From Aphis gossypii (taxonomy: Eukaryota; Arthropoda; Insecta; Hemiptera; Aphididae), in contig NC_065532.1 of assembly GCF_020184175.1 (NCBI RefSeq), positions 27,218,001-27,282,000 on the forward strand: a stretch of DNA of 64,000 nucleotides, given 5' to 3'. Under the pieces are notes generated by a model. The model made no database searches. It saw only the letters and a program-made list of their open reading frames with translations, and was not told the DNA's origin. Shown piece after piece: positions 24,590 to 34,919 of this stretch; position 1 is the stretch's first letter; each line of letters starts with the position of its first letter. Both the position numbers and the translations under genes were made by a program.

Positions 24590-25161
24590 CACTATACACC
24601 TATATTATCTAGTTAGTATTATAATTTAATGTATTTAATATAATATTTAATTGATATCCGAGTCCCCTTTTTAAATGGTCACACTTTTGTTCTATATCTA
24701 TGAAAAATCAATTTTTTTTTTTACTTAATTTAAACTATTAAAATAAAATATATTGTATATTATCTATGCGATCCACTTATGGATTTAGTTGTTATAAAGT
24801 TGACAACTCAATCGACAATATTGATTTGATTATATTATAGACACATATTATATTACTTATTATACCTACCAATCTAGCTTATAGTAACATATTATATTAT
24901 AAAAAGTAATAATAATAATTAGTGTAGCAGTTGTATTTGTTTTTTTAAGAATTACTAGTCTCAACTACGTCTTGCTCGTTGGTGTTAAATTTTTTAATAT
25001 TTTAGGTATTTATTTAATTTATAGGTATGGTTTGAAGTTTGAAATTTTCATTTTATATCTTTAATAATTAAAATAGTCTAAATTAGTTTTCTCGGAAAAT
25101 CTGCTTATTTTTTCTGTTCCTTTTCATTTTTAAGGGCTTCCTATTTCTAGAAGTGTTCTGG
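24590..25161. other. AT-rich DNA, nothing supported
   Basis: No open frame or repeat recognised up to the retrotransposon remnant. Confidence 0.6.
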
Positions 25162-25430
25162 TTAAAGAGATCCGAACGGAGATCTGAGTTCTAAGTATTT
25201 TCTACAATCTGTTAGGAAATGTTTCATGGTTAGTATCTCATTGCGTGATTCACAAATTAGTGTTTCCTCATTTGCCATCGAATGTTTGTGTATTAGCCAA
25301 GTTTGTCCAATTCTGATCCGGTTAATCATTGTTGATTGTTTTCAATTACGATGAATTAGTGTCAATTCGTTAGTGTTAGATTTGAATTATCTCAGTTTAT
25401 TGTCAATGGACTACAGTATCTTCTTTGACT
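25162..25430 (-). pseudogene. Non-LTR retrotransposon ORF2 C-terminal remnant (jockey/I/R1-type tail)
   Basis: Read on the minus strand, 25341 down to 25162 is a 60-codon open stretch carrying NRIRIGQTWLIH, followed by a region with the order LIC, then MKHFLTDCRKY. This corresponds to the LTRLRIGHTRLTH ... C..C ... VKHILLECPKY signature found after the RNase H domain of jockey, I and R1-like elements. Upstream of the in-frame TGA at 25342-25344, residues NELTLIH continue the similarity to about 25390, with frame loss beyond. The zinc-knuckle cysteines are mostly gone. It is a dead fragment without reverse transcriptase in the vicinity, and gives the direction of insertion as minus. Confidence 0.6.
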
Positions 25431-26760
25431 ATAATTTAATTTCTTTATTTTGGCGTAGATTAATATCTGTAACCAATAAAATAGATATCGGTAAATTTTA
25501 AAAATTATTAGAAAGTGTTCCTTTTTAAGAACAAAAAATTATGATCACTTAAATTATTTCATTTACAATTCACAGGTTCCAAGTAGATTTTAACAGATTC
25601 GTACATCTTTTGACCGCTACTTTGAATTTGTTTTATTTATGCATAATATATTACGTGTGTATCTATGAAAGAAGGTTTGTAAAATTAAAGTTAAATTTTG
25701 TAAAATAGTTGCTGAAAAACTGTATGATTTTTAATACGATTATAATATAAATATATAATGTATGATTGGACCTTTTATCATTTCAGTTACATAGTATTCA
25801 TAAATCATAAAGATCATATTTATACACACATTATAAACCTACCACCTACCGCATATAGGTATATTATATTTGTGGTGGTGTTAAAATGTAACTGACTACC
25901 GACAACACAATAATTGGGTAGGGTGCAAATTCGGAGAGAGTCACCTCACTATCGCGCGCGGCAGTCTTGAAAAACGAAACGTTTACGAGTGTGATAGGTA
26001 CCAAAATGTCGTTTGTATACTATATTCATCATAGTCGATATGACCGTTCTAATATTAGGTATGCATAAAATATTCACATATTGTTCACATCCCATCTGTC
26101 TCATATTTTACCTATCAGGTATATGCATAATGTACCTACTACCTATAGGTACATATCTAACAAATACTATACGGCATATACGCATTTGACCTATAATAGG
26201 CAGTCAATATATCCATTTCAGTCCCCTTTCCTTACCTAATGATTCTTCTGTGTGTACCAGTAATATCAATATGATATAATAATTATTAAAATATAAAAAA
26301 TAATATGTTATGAGTTTATGACAATATATATGTATAGTGTTGGGATAGTAGATGCTCTTGGTCGTCGTCGTAGAAGACTATATTCGTATTATATAGGTAT
26401 ATCTTTTAATAATTATTATTCGTACGCGAAACTCACACAAATGTATAAATGTTTAATACATATTATTTATTCAGTATAACAACGTATACATATTTTTCTT
26501 ATGCCTTTGCAGGGTGAGTAAAACACGGGAAATCCTAGTCGAGGTTGTAAATGGCTCTTGGTTAATGAACAAGGCAATTTTTAATGTTATTAAAAATCTT
26601 TCTTATGATTAAAATCCACGAATTCAGTGGCAGCAGCAGCGGTGGCTGATGTACTTTATACGTTGATATATATGTTACGAAAAATCCAAAATGGCTGAGA
26701 CTCAGAGAGGTTTATCATTAAAAAATAAAAGGGTGCGCGCGCGCTTAGGCACATGTGTAC
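25431..26760. other. Mixed AT-rich DNA, no gene supported
   Basis: Short GC-richer patches at 25910-26010 and 26500-26760. Ends with (GC)5 at 26735-26744 next to a trinucleotide repeat. No coding frame recognised. Confidence 0.5.
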
Positions 26761-26786
26761 AATAATAATAATAATAATAATAATAA
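26761..26786. repeat. (AAT)n microsatellite
   Basis: Uninterrupted AAT trinucleotide run of 26 bases. Confidence 0.95.
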
Positions 26787-26835
26787 GAGTGTACTGCGCC
26801 AGTTGCGAACCGACTGTATGTAAGCTATATAATAA

Positions 26836-27114
26836 TACAATAACACGGAGAGGAGAGCCGCTGCTGCCTGTACAGCATTAAAGCCCCTCGGGGATCGGAT
26901 TGCACTTTTTTTTTCATTTTTTTTTTATTTTATCGCCCAACCAAAACACATGGCGGCGATATACCGCGTGTCTTCGGGGTTACAGGGAGATAAAATTTGC
27001 CCTCTTTCGCGCTTACGGCGCCGTAGGTCTTCTATAACCAATTTGTTCGGAACGCCCGCGCCCGAGCAACGCTGCGGACTGCGCGATACGTATTATTATA
27101 CCAAACCTATATGA
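26836..27114 (+). CDS. Candidate small ORF (54 codons from ATG; 92 codons stop-free)
   Basis: A frame is open from 26836 to TGA at 27112-27114. The first ATG at 26950 gives a 54-residue peptide with the basic motif RLRRRRSSIT (a possible basophilic kinase site), then Pro/Gln and Tyr residues. The ATG has G at +4 but C at -3. It lies in a short GC-richer patch between AT-rich flanks and directly follows a T-rich tract (26906-26932). Codons look more balanced than chance frames nearby. No homologue recognised. It could be an exon or microprotein, or just GC-rich non-coding DNA. Confidence 0.2.
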   Translation, partial: YNNTERRAAAACTALKPLGDRIALFFSFFFYFIAQPKHMAAIYRVSSGLQGDKICPLSRLRRRRSSITNLFGTPAPEQRCGLRDTYYYTKPI

Positions 27115-28600
27115 CGACTGGAAAAAAAATCATTTTCTCAGGCACTGCAATACCTCGGTTTTTTTATATAATAATGTTGTTGTATAGTAGCTATGTTATA
27201 ATGACCATGCTATATTACTCAGAGAGTGTGCATACCGTATAACATATTAGGTATATGTACAACAGTTGAAATACTATTATAATATAAAAATATATTATAT
27301 ATTGTAATATTATTTATTTCTAAAGGTCACTGCGAGTATTTATTTTTATACCATTACTGTGATGGTTTTTATTTTATTTCATGGCATTTATTATTTAATG
27401 TTTTTTTTCTGGAGAGCGAGGGGTTGAAGTTAGAGGGCGTCTAATAATATTATGGACGCAATTTTCCAAGGGTATAATTATATAAATTGATGTATATTGA
27501 GACTGTCTACCATTTTATAAATCAGGTATGATATATAAAAATTAATATAATATACGTTACACAGTTCAGATATTTATATACAGTACACTCACATAGTGCC
27601 ATGTATACGAGATTGGTGCTTTACAAAAGAACCTCGCCAACAACCATGAAATTATTTTTCATCACAAAAAAAAAAATCGTTTAGTTTCTTTCTTAAACAT
27701 TTGACACCCATCAAAATATCAAATCAATATAATATTCTGGATATTGCTGTAGTAGATTTCAGTTTATAGGTTACATTTCGTTTTACCTGAATTAAACTAA
27801 TATATTAGTATACATTTCAAAATCGATGAATTGTAAAATGTATATAGATACATATAATATATGTTGTCGCGGTGGTGTGGTCTACGTTTATAAACTATGA
27901 TGTACAACATAATATATTTCAGTATCTAATTTCTTTCGCTGTCGCTAACTATGACGAATTTGTTCATGTAAACACAAAATCAAGAAAACTAAAAATTTAT
28001 AAAATGATAATTAAAAAATTGGTTTTCATAGTTTACCCATCCACTAACCCATCAAAAATATTTCTAGTTGAGCGTTATTATAAAAACTTCTTTTAACTGA
28101 GCCTTATCAAAAGTAATATTAACAAATATCGATTGTTTTTTATAAATTTAACCCAATACGTCAATACATTTTATAACGATTAAATAATAGTTATATTATA
28201 TTGCAATATTTATAAATAGGTACCTTAGTAATTTATCTGTGATTATAAAGTATTACATTACTATTCTATTCTTATACGCATTTTTTTCCTATCTAGTTAT
28301 TACGTAATATAATTTATGTTAATAATTATACTATTTCAAAAATCTGCTATGGATAAAAACCGTGTGAATTCAAATTCAAAATGTTAATTTGGCTTACAGT
28401 TAACATAAAAACCGCCACTAAGGGTATAGTATACACGTTTAAACGTATCCCGGTATTCAACATATTATAAACGAAGGGACATTTTGAAAATAAATGTAAA
28501 CATCCTGGGAGTTGAAACTTAGTTAACATAATTCTTTGCAATCGCGCAGTGTACCCCGGGGACACGAAAAGTGAATGCGACCCTAAAATCTCGAATGCGT
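27115..28600. other. AT-rich DNA, no gene supported
   Basis: Frames at 27872-28096 and minus 28347-28604 (no ATG start) have no recognisable features. Confidence 0.55.
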
Positions 28601-28700
28601 GCACGCGGATGAGTCAACATTTTCGAGCGTCGGCATCGGTGGGTTTGCTCACGAAAAACACGTCGTTGATGCTCGTTGCTGAACTTTTATTTATTTTACC

Positions 28701-29393
28701 ATGATTTATAGCTATACGATCGGCACACGCGAGTTTGTAGCGCGCGAGAGTTTGCGTTCGTTAAGGAGGAATCGTTTAAAAAACCTCGAGCACAACATCC
28801 AAGTAAACCGCGATAGACTTGGAAACAACGAGATGATAAGCAAACCTAAATGTTTCAAATATTATGTCAGTGTTTTTCGCGATATACCTACTATGAAAAT
28901 TACACATCTCATCACTATTAAAACACGGCCGGAATATCAGATGATGTTGACATTGTCGTTGCGAATGCGTATACATCGTAATATTATTAGATTATTATTT
29001 CGGTGTCGGAGGAGTCGAAGTCGGTGCGAATATAGAGAACGATTTTCCGACGGAAATAATAATATTCGGCAGCGAAAAATCTTTCCTCGCGTATATTATA
29101 CACTACCGAGGGCGTCGGTGATTGGCCCGCGGACGAGGACCATATTGTGGCGGCGGTGGTGGCGTCGATGCACCTTGTGCTTATTGCATCGTCGGCGTGG
29201 GGACGAAGTCGAGGGTCCGCGGACGGGCGGCGGGTCGGAGTGGAGGACGGCGAACATAAACAAAACGATCGTCGTACGACGGGCAAGCATGTGCGTGCGG
29301 GCGCTCGCTTATGCGTCGCGTGTGCGTGCGTGCGCGCGTCAGTGTTCCTCGCGCGGTGGACGGAGCGAGCGAGCGGCGTCGCTTAATGGGTAG
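28701..29393 (+). CDS. Long Arg-rich open frame, doubtful
   Basis: ATG at 28701 opens 230 codons ending in TAA at about 29385-29387 or the following in-frame stop. The first half lies in moderate-GC DNA, the second half in the GC island, where CGN codons make it Arg-rich. No signal peptide, membrane segment or domain is recognisable, and competing frames of 64-99 codons overlap on both strands. The length is unusual for the region, but composition explains the second half. I list it only as a possibility. Confidence 0.12.
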   Translation: MIYSYTIGTREFVARESLRSLRRNRLKNLEHNIQVNRDRLGNNEMISKPKCFKYYVSVFRDIPTMKITHLITIKTRPEYQMMLTLSLRMRIHRNIIRLLFRCRRSRSRCEYRERFSDGNNNIRQRKIFPRVYYTLPRASVIGPRTRTILWRRWWRRCTLCLLHRRRGDEVEGPRTGGGSEWRTANINKTIVVRRASMCVRALAYASRVRACARQCSSRGGRSERAASLNG

Positions 29394-29461
29394 ATAACGA
29401 ACGAACGAGCGAGCAAGTTGTAGCAAGAGAATGTGTGACGGAGTGCGCAAGAAACCGAACG

Positions 29462-29543
29462 ATGAGTGTGAGTGACCGTGTGAGGTTCGTCTTCAAGCGA
29501 GAAGAGACGGCGGCGGCGGCGGCGGCGGTGGCGGCCGTCAGCT
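29462..29543 (+). CDS. Candidate first coding exon (27 codons plus 1 base)
   Basis: ATG at 29462 has A at -3 and A at +4. The frame reads MSVSDRVRFVFKREE, then an alanine run from (GCG)n, and reaches TGTAAGT, where the donor GTAAGT begins at 29544 in phase 1. Without splicing it would stop after 39 codons. Seen: an acceptable start context and a consensus donor in one short frame. Inferred: a 5' exon of a plus-strand gene whose other exons lie elsewhere. The alanine run could equally be a CGG-repeat by-product. No family recognised. Confidence 0.25.
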
Positions 29544-30050
29544 GTAAGTCCTCCATCTCCTCCCCCACAAGGCGGCCGTGAATGGTAGCGGCGAGGCGGC
29601 GGCGGCAGGCGACGGCAGCAGCAGCCGCCACTGGCCACCAGCGCGGTCGTGCGGCGGCGGCCGCGGACTCCTCCGCGTCGGCATGGGGTAACACAACAAA
29701 ACGCGATTTACATTATATTATTATGTATACGCGGCGGAGGAAGTCTCGTAACGCGGTGCGCATGCCCACCTCTAATCACGAGCGAGAGAGACGGGAAAAA
29801 AAAATCGTATAATATAATACGCGCGCGCGCACGCACGCACACACGCGCTCACACATACGACGCACGAGAGCGCGCCCGCAACAATATCGTTCCCCGAACT
29901 ATCGATTATGCGTTACATTATCGTTATCGATTTTCTCATAGATTTTCTGGCCCGATCTCCGATGAACCAAACTATAACCGCCGACGACGACGGTGATGTT
30001 ACACGAACGTAATACCTAAGACGATATAATGACTTGTGACGATGGCCCTG

Positions 30051-30766
30051 ACGAAGGAAATTACGTGTCGGACGACCGACGCAACTGCTGTTACAATATT
30101 TTAATTATTATATTATTATTGGGGAAATAATGCGAGAGGGGAGGTTGCGAACTTTGTGAATTGTCGGGGGCTAAGTTTGAAAAAAAAAAAAAGTACCAAG
30201 TGTACATTTCACTAGCTGTAGCTTTCGTGAACCGCGTGCCGTGCAATTTGTTCGGCCGCTCCGGAAAAACAATAAATTATAGTTACGTCGATATCCTTTT
30301 TTCCCCCTATTTGTTAATATTATTTTGTCGCATGCGTATGCACGGACCGAGATCATTAATCGGACGAGCGGCGCACATATATAAGCTATACGTAATAGTA
30401 TGCGTACGCGTTATTGTTGTACTTATTGTTTTTATCGTCATCGATAATACAATATATCGTATTATGGGTGTACGCACGCCCTGATGATAAATTAAACAAT
30501 CCTCGGACCTATTGATTTTTTTTTAATTTTAATTTTTTTTTTTCGTCTCCCTCGCCGAACGTTATTTATTTTAATCGACGAATTTCTCGTGTACTCGTAT
30601 ACGCACGGTTCACAGGAACGCTTTGGTTTTTATACTACCATTAAATATTCATCGTTGTGTTTGACCATTATATAGCTTCGTGGTACGATCGAAAAAGAAC
30701 GTTGTCTAACCGCACGATATTTTACGAGAAAATTGCTATACACGCAGTGAAACTTTCATATAATAT
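30051..30766. other. Mixed DNA at the right shoulder of the GC island
   Basis: A 107-codon plus frame at 30161-30484 has no ATG at its 5' end and no domain. Poly-T runs at 30520-30545. No gene supported. Confidence 0.5.
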
Positions 30767-30845
30767 TAACGGTCACCGAAGGGACCTAAAGTAACTTCTG
30801 CTATTTAGACATAACCGTCCAATAGAGGTGACCGTTATCAGAAGT
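30767..30845. repeat. Interleaved inverted repeats (pseudoknot-like)
   Basis: TAACGGTCACC (30767-30777) is perfectly complementary to GGTGACCGTTA (30827-30837). Between and after these, ACTTCTG (30794-30800) is complementary to CAGAAGT (30839-30845). The order A-B-A'-B' cannot form a simple nested hairpin but would fit an H-type pseudoknot if transcribed. Confidence 0.6.
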
Positions 30846-33800
30846 AGATTAATGACCACTATCATATGTATAGAGTGCAAATATGCCTATACATTTAAGA
30901 AATCATGTAATACTTTATCGAGCACTTGAACTAGTTGAATTACTATACTATAACATTATACAATATACAATATCGTTGGTTTTTGCCGATTCGTTTTTTT
31001 TTTTTGAGGTTTTATGATATTTATTTCGTGTTTGCCGTTGGATTTGCATAGTTTAAGTAGGTATCGTATCTCAATTTTTGGAGATCGGTGACTTGCAAAG
31101 TTTTCCCTATGTTTTATTATAATTCTACAATAATAATACGCGGGTTCACATTTTATTTTAAACACTATTATTCTAATTATTTTAAAAATACCTATCTTAA
31201 TTTTTTTATGTCAGTATTAGATGTTTTTGTTTACTTTTTAATCGCCACGACATTCGCTTCAAAACGTTTTCAACTGTTATTGAACACTTTAATAACCAAT
31301 GACATAGGAACATCATAAAATACATAAAGTGATGGTGATCGTAACGTTAACGTATATTAGTTTGATAAAATACCTAACCATTAACCATCGTAAATAATTA
31401 AGAATAATTAATCATTTTCCTATTTTTAAAACATACATTAAACCGATATTAAGGATGTATGCTATATAGAAGTATTAATGCATTTTTTTCAAAACACTTG
31501 ACTGTTGTATTTTAGTTGGGACCGTTAACGGAAGCTTCACTGTTTAAGATTCTTTATGTAGCTATACAGAATAATATGTATACTGATAGTTGTTTGTCTT
31601 CATTCCTGGTCGTTATCTGCCTACCCGACGAATTTGGAAGATATATCTATATTTCTTTCGAAGAGTAGGTAGGTTACCTTGAGTTCTGGACACATTTCAA
31701 AAGTATTTGTGTAGAGTGCAGACAAAGGCGCAACTGTATCTACAGATTATCTGAATGTGAAGTCGAGATTTTATTATCTGAGTAAACAGCATCTTTTGGC
31801 GCAAAATGGTCGTGTCTCGTATGGATAATATTGTAACCTGCAATGTCACTTCTCTAAATGATTCGTACTGAAGTATGCTCTAGCCTCTAAGTGCCTTTAT
31901 TATGTAAGACAAATTTCAAACAGTTTAACCACACTACAAGATAAACGAAACTATGAATACCTATATAGAAAACTAGGTTAGGTTAAGTGTTTTGATATAT
32001 TTTAAAACATTAGAACTCTATATTTGATCGTTAACGTGCTCATATTGTAATATTTTACACGTTTATTCTCATTCCAAGATATAACATTTACAATTTTAAA
32101 CAATAGCTTTATTTTTTAATCATTAAACATAATAATATAATAATATTATTACAATAAATATATTTAATTACTGCAGCGCATATATTTTTACACTGTGTAA
32201 TATGCCCATTCTAGAAATAATAACTATAGATACTAGATAAGTAATTATAAATGGCCATATAGGTACACCATATAATTCAATAACATTATTATAATTGTAG
32301 TGTATATTATATTATATAATTAATACTATTTTCATTCAGAATTTTTTTTGTTTTTTATTGCGTTAATTGTAAAATTACATAAGTCGATTGCATATTATTT
32401 ATAAATTAACCAGATTTCAATAATCTATTTCCATTGAATATAACAAAGAAAATATATTTTTTTTAAATTTAAATTTTTTATACGACGTTTAACGATAACA
32501 AGTCTAAAAGAGATTTATAAACAGTAGATTCGAGTAGTAAGCAGTATTGCGTACCTATAGTAATTGGCTCGTGAATATAAATCGAAACGAATAAACGTTG
32601 TTCTATCTAAATTATATTCCTCCATCTCTTTTTGATTGAATTCTTGTTTTATAATTTAAAATTCAAATATAAATTTGAACGGAATTCCTTTCACTCTAAA
32701 AATATATATTAATGAAAAACGTTATGTTGTTTTACAAGAAAAGTATTGATAAAAATAATTCCATTTTAGTTTTATTTATTCTTTACGGACTTTGAGGACA
32801 GTATTACCCAAAGGCATTTTTGGTAGAGTACTCATTATTTGTGATTTAAAATTATTTTTATTTCTAACCTTTTTTCTATCGTATGGACTTAGTTATTTTT
32901 GTCACTTTTAATACATAACTATAGATTTTAAACGATATTTATTTTATAATGAATATGCTTTTCTTTTCTTTTTATTTAATTTTTTGCTATAAACTCTTTC
33001 AACCACATTTTACTTATTTTTCTTTATACACTTTATTTATTAAATAAATTACTCTTGAGCGATTTAAAAAAATGAAAGGTCCAATTATACATTCATTATA
33101 AAAACATTTGATTATAATTATTCTATTGAAGTTAATGTTTTTTTTAAGTTATTCATTGTCTTTATTTACAAATATTGATCGTTTCTGAAAAATGTCAATT
33201 CGATAGAAAACCGGTCAAATTTTAGGAGAACAAAATCTTATTTTAATGACTTTAATAATATAATCCCTATACAAATTTATAAAATAATGATTGGTTTAAT
33301 TAAAAAAAAAGTATGGGTACCAGACTCGAGTTCATTCCATGTTGAATGTGACATTTTTATGTTGCAAAAATAATTGAAAGGATTCTCTGTATAATGAAAA
33401 TACAATTAATCAAAGCAAATAGCAGTAATTCTATTTAATTATTAAATAAAATACGACGAATTAGTAATTTTTTAGTCGTTTACTCAATAGAAAATCCTCG
33501 ACAGTTGACTTTACCAAAATTACATGAAAATAATAAATATACTTATTATACTTATATAAATTAAACTTTTGTACATTTAACAATATATATTTATGCGGTA
33601 CAAGTATTAAATTATTAAACTGATGGAAAAAAACATAAATACTCAAATTATTGTGGATGATTCAATACTATTATCTGTACTTTGGCTTGCATACTGACAT
33701 ACCGCATACTCAACATCCATTCAAGCACAACTACTTATAGAAATAAGGTGGATTATTATATATTCCCAATGGACTAAATAATATGAATTAATTAAAAATA

Positions 33801-34380
33801 AATAGTGGGTGATGGCCGATGGGTGTAAAAGAATAATATGTAGGTGACGTATAATAATACTAAACGAACTGCACAAGTAGAACCAAATAGTTCATTATGA
33901 ACCGACGTAATTACATAAATACATTTTTTCTAACCGTTTTCAATGAAAACGAATATTTCCATAACCGTAGGTAGTACATTGTATTATAAAGATATATCTT
34001 ATAATATTGCAGCGTTTAAAAGTTGATCTACTTGGCTATTTTCATTTTCACCGTCTCGTTCTTATTGTGCACGTTCTCCGTCGGCTACTATATTTATAAT
34101 ATATAATATACAAATGTTGACATCTATACACTTATTATATATACGTATTACGTACCTATATATACGAATATAAACATTTATCTTTATACTTCTTCGTTAG
34201 GTCAATATAGGTACGCATTATTGTAGTATGTATTAGTATATTTATATATATATAGGTTTGTATATATTTAAGCAATAAATTGTATTTTTCGCCAGTTCTA
34301 CGCCCTGTGTATATACGTATATACCTATATGTATATTTAAACTTTGAAATACTTCACTTCCCCCTTTGAGCTCAAGCTAT
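30846..34380. other. AT-rich DNA, no gene supported
   Basis: A GC-richer patch at about 31600-31860 has no recognised content. Elsewhere AT-rich with TATATA tracts near 34080-34340. Confidence 0.55.
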
Positions 34381-34393
34381 TGTCCGTGGTCCA

Positions 34394-34621
34394 TTGGAAA
34401 TCCGATGTCTAGCGCGTACATATATTTATAGAGGTATAGTAACCGCCAGCTTCGACCCGTGTCCTATGTACGTGTGCGCAGGGGAGGAAGTCGTATTGTT
34501 TAAACGAGACCGAATCAGTGCACGTGCTATATCACAATCACTAAAAATGCGTTTGGATGTTGGATGGCAGCCAATCCAAGTTGCACGAAACCGCCAGGGT
34601 GTACCTGACAGCTGGAATTGA
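34394..34621 (+). CDS. Weak 75-codon frame in a GC-richer patch
   Basis: The frame lacks an ATG at its opening (the codon at 34394 is not ATG; the first internal ATG is near 34466). The peptide is of balanced composition and ends PDSWN before TGA at about 34619. An equally long antisense frame overlaps, and CTCTTTCTCTCTCACTCGCTC follows at 34651. No family recognised. Probably non-coding. Confidence 0.1.
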   Translation: MEIRCLARTYIYRGIVTASFDPCPMYVCAGEEVVLFKRDRISARAISQSLKMRLDVGWQPIQVARNRQGVPDSWN

Positions 34622-34919
34622 TAGACCCGCGGGCGCCGTTCCTGTCGCATTCTCTTTCTCTCTCACTCGCTCGAACATCGTTGAACTATCTCATTATGCC
34701 ACTGAACGGGACATCATCGATCTCCAAAAACGCTCCGATTTACTATAATTTTTTCAACAATATCATGCCCATGTCTGTCAGCCGCGCTATTGGAATCCAC
34801 CCCGGTAGAGCAATTGGAATATTTCAATACACGAGGTCGATATATTATAACCGTGGCTATATAAGTAAAGTGGGTGTACCTACAATGTCGGAAAACCTAC
34901 GAAACCTCAACGAGTAGTC

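Larger units (their letters stand above)
28601..30050. promoter_or_regulatory. GC-rich island, probable promoter/first-exon region
   Basis: GC and CpG content rise abruptly, with CGG, GCG and CGTG runs and a (GC)(CA)-rich tract at 29820-29856. In this window similar composition surrounds the ZSWIM first exon, so I infer promoter or 5'-exon DNA. It holds TCAGTG (29339-29344), identical to the candidate initiator upstream of ZSWIM including the following TTC. It also holds a short coding start with a splice donor (29462-29543), and several long overlapping frames on both strands that are by-products of high GC. Confidence 0.45.
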
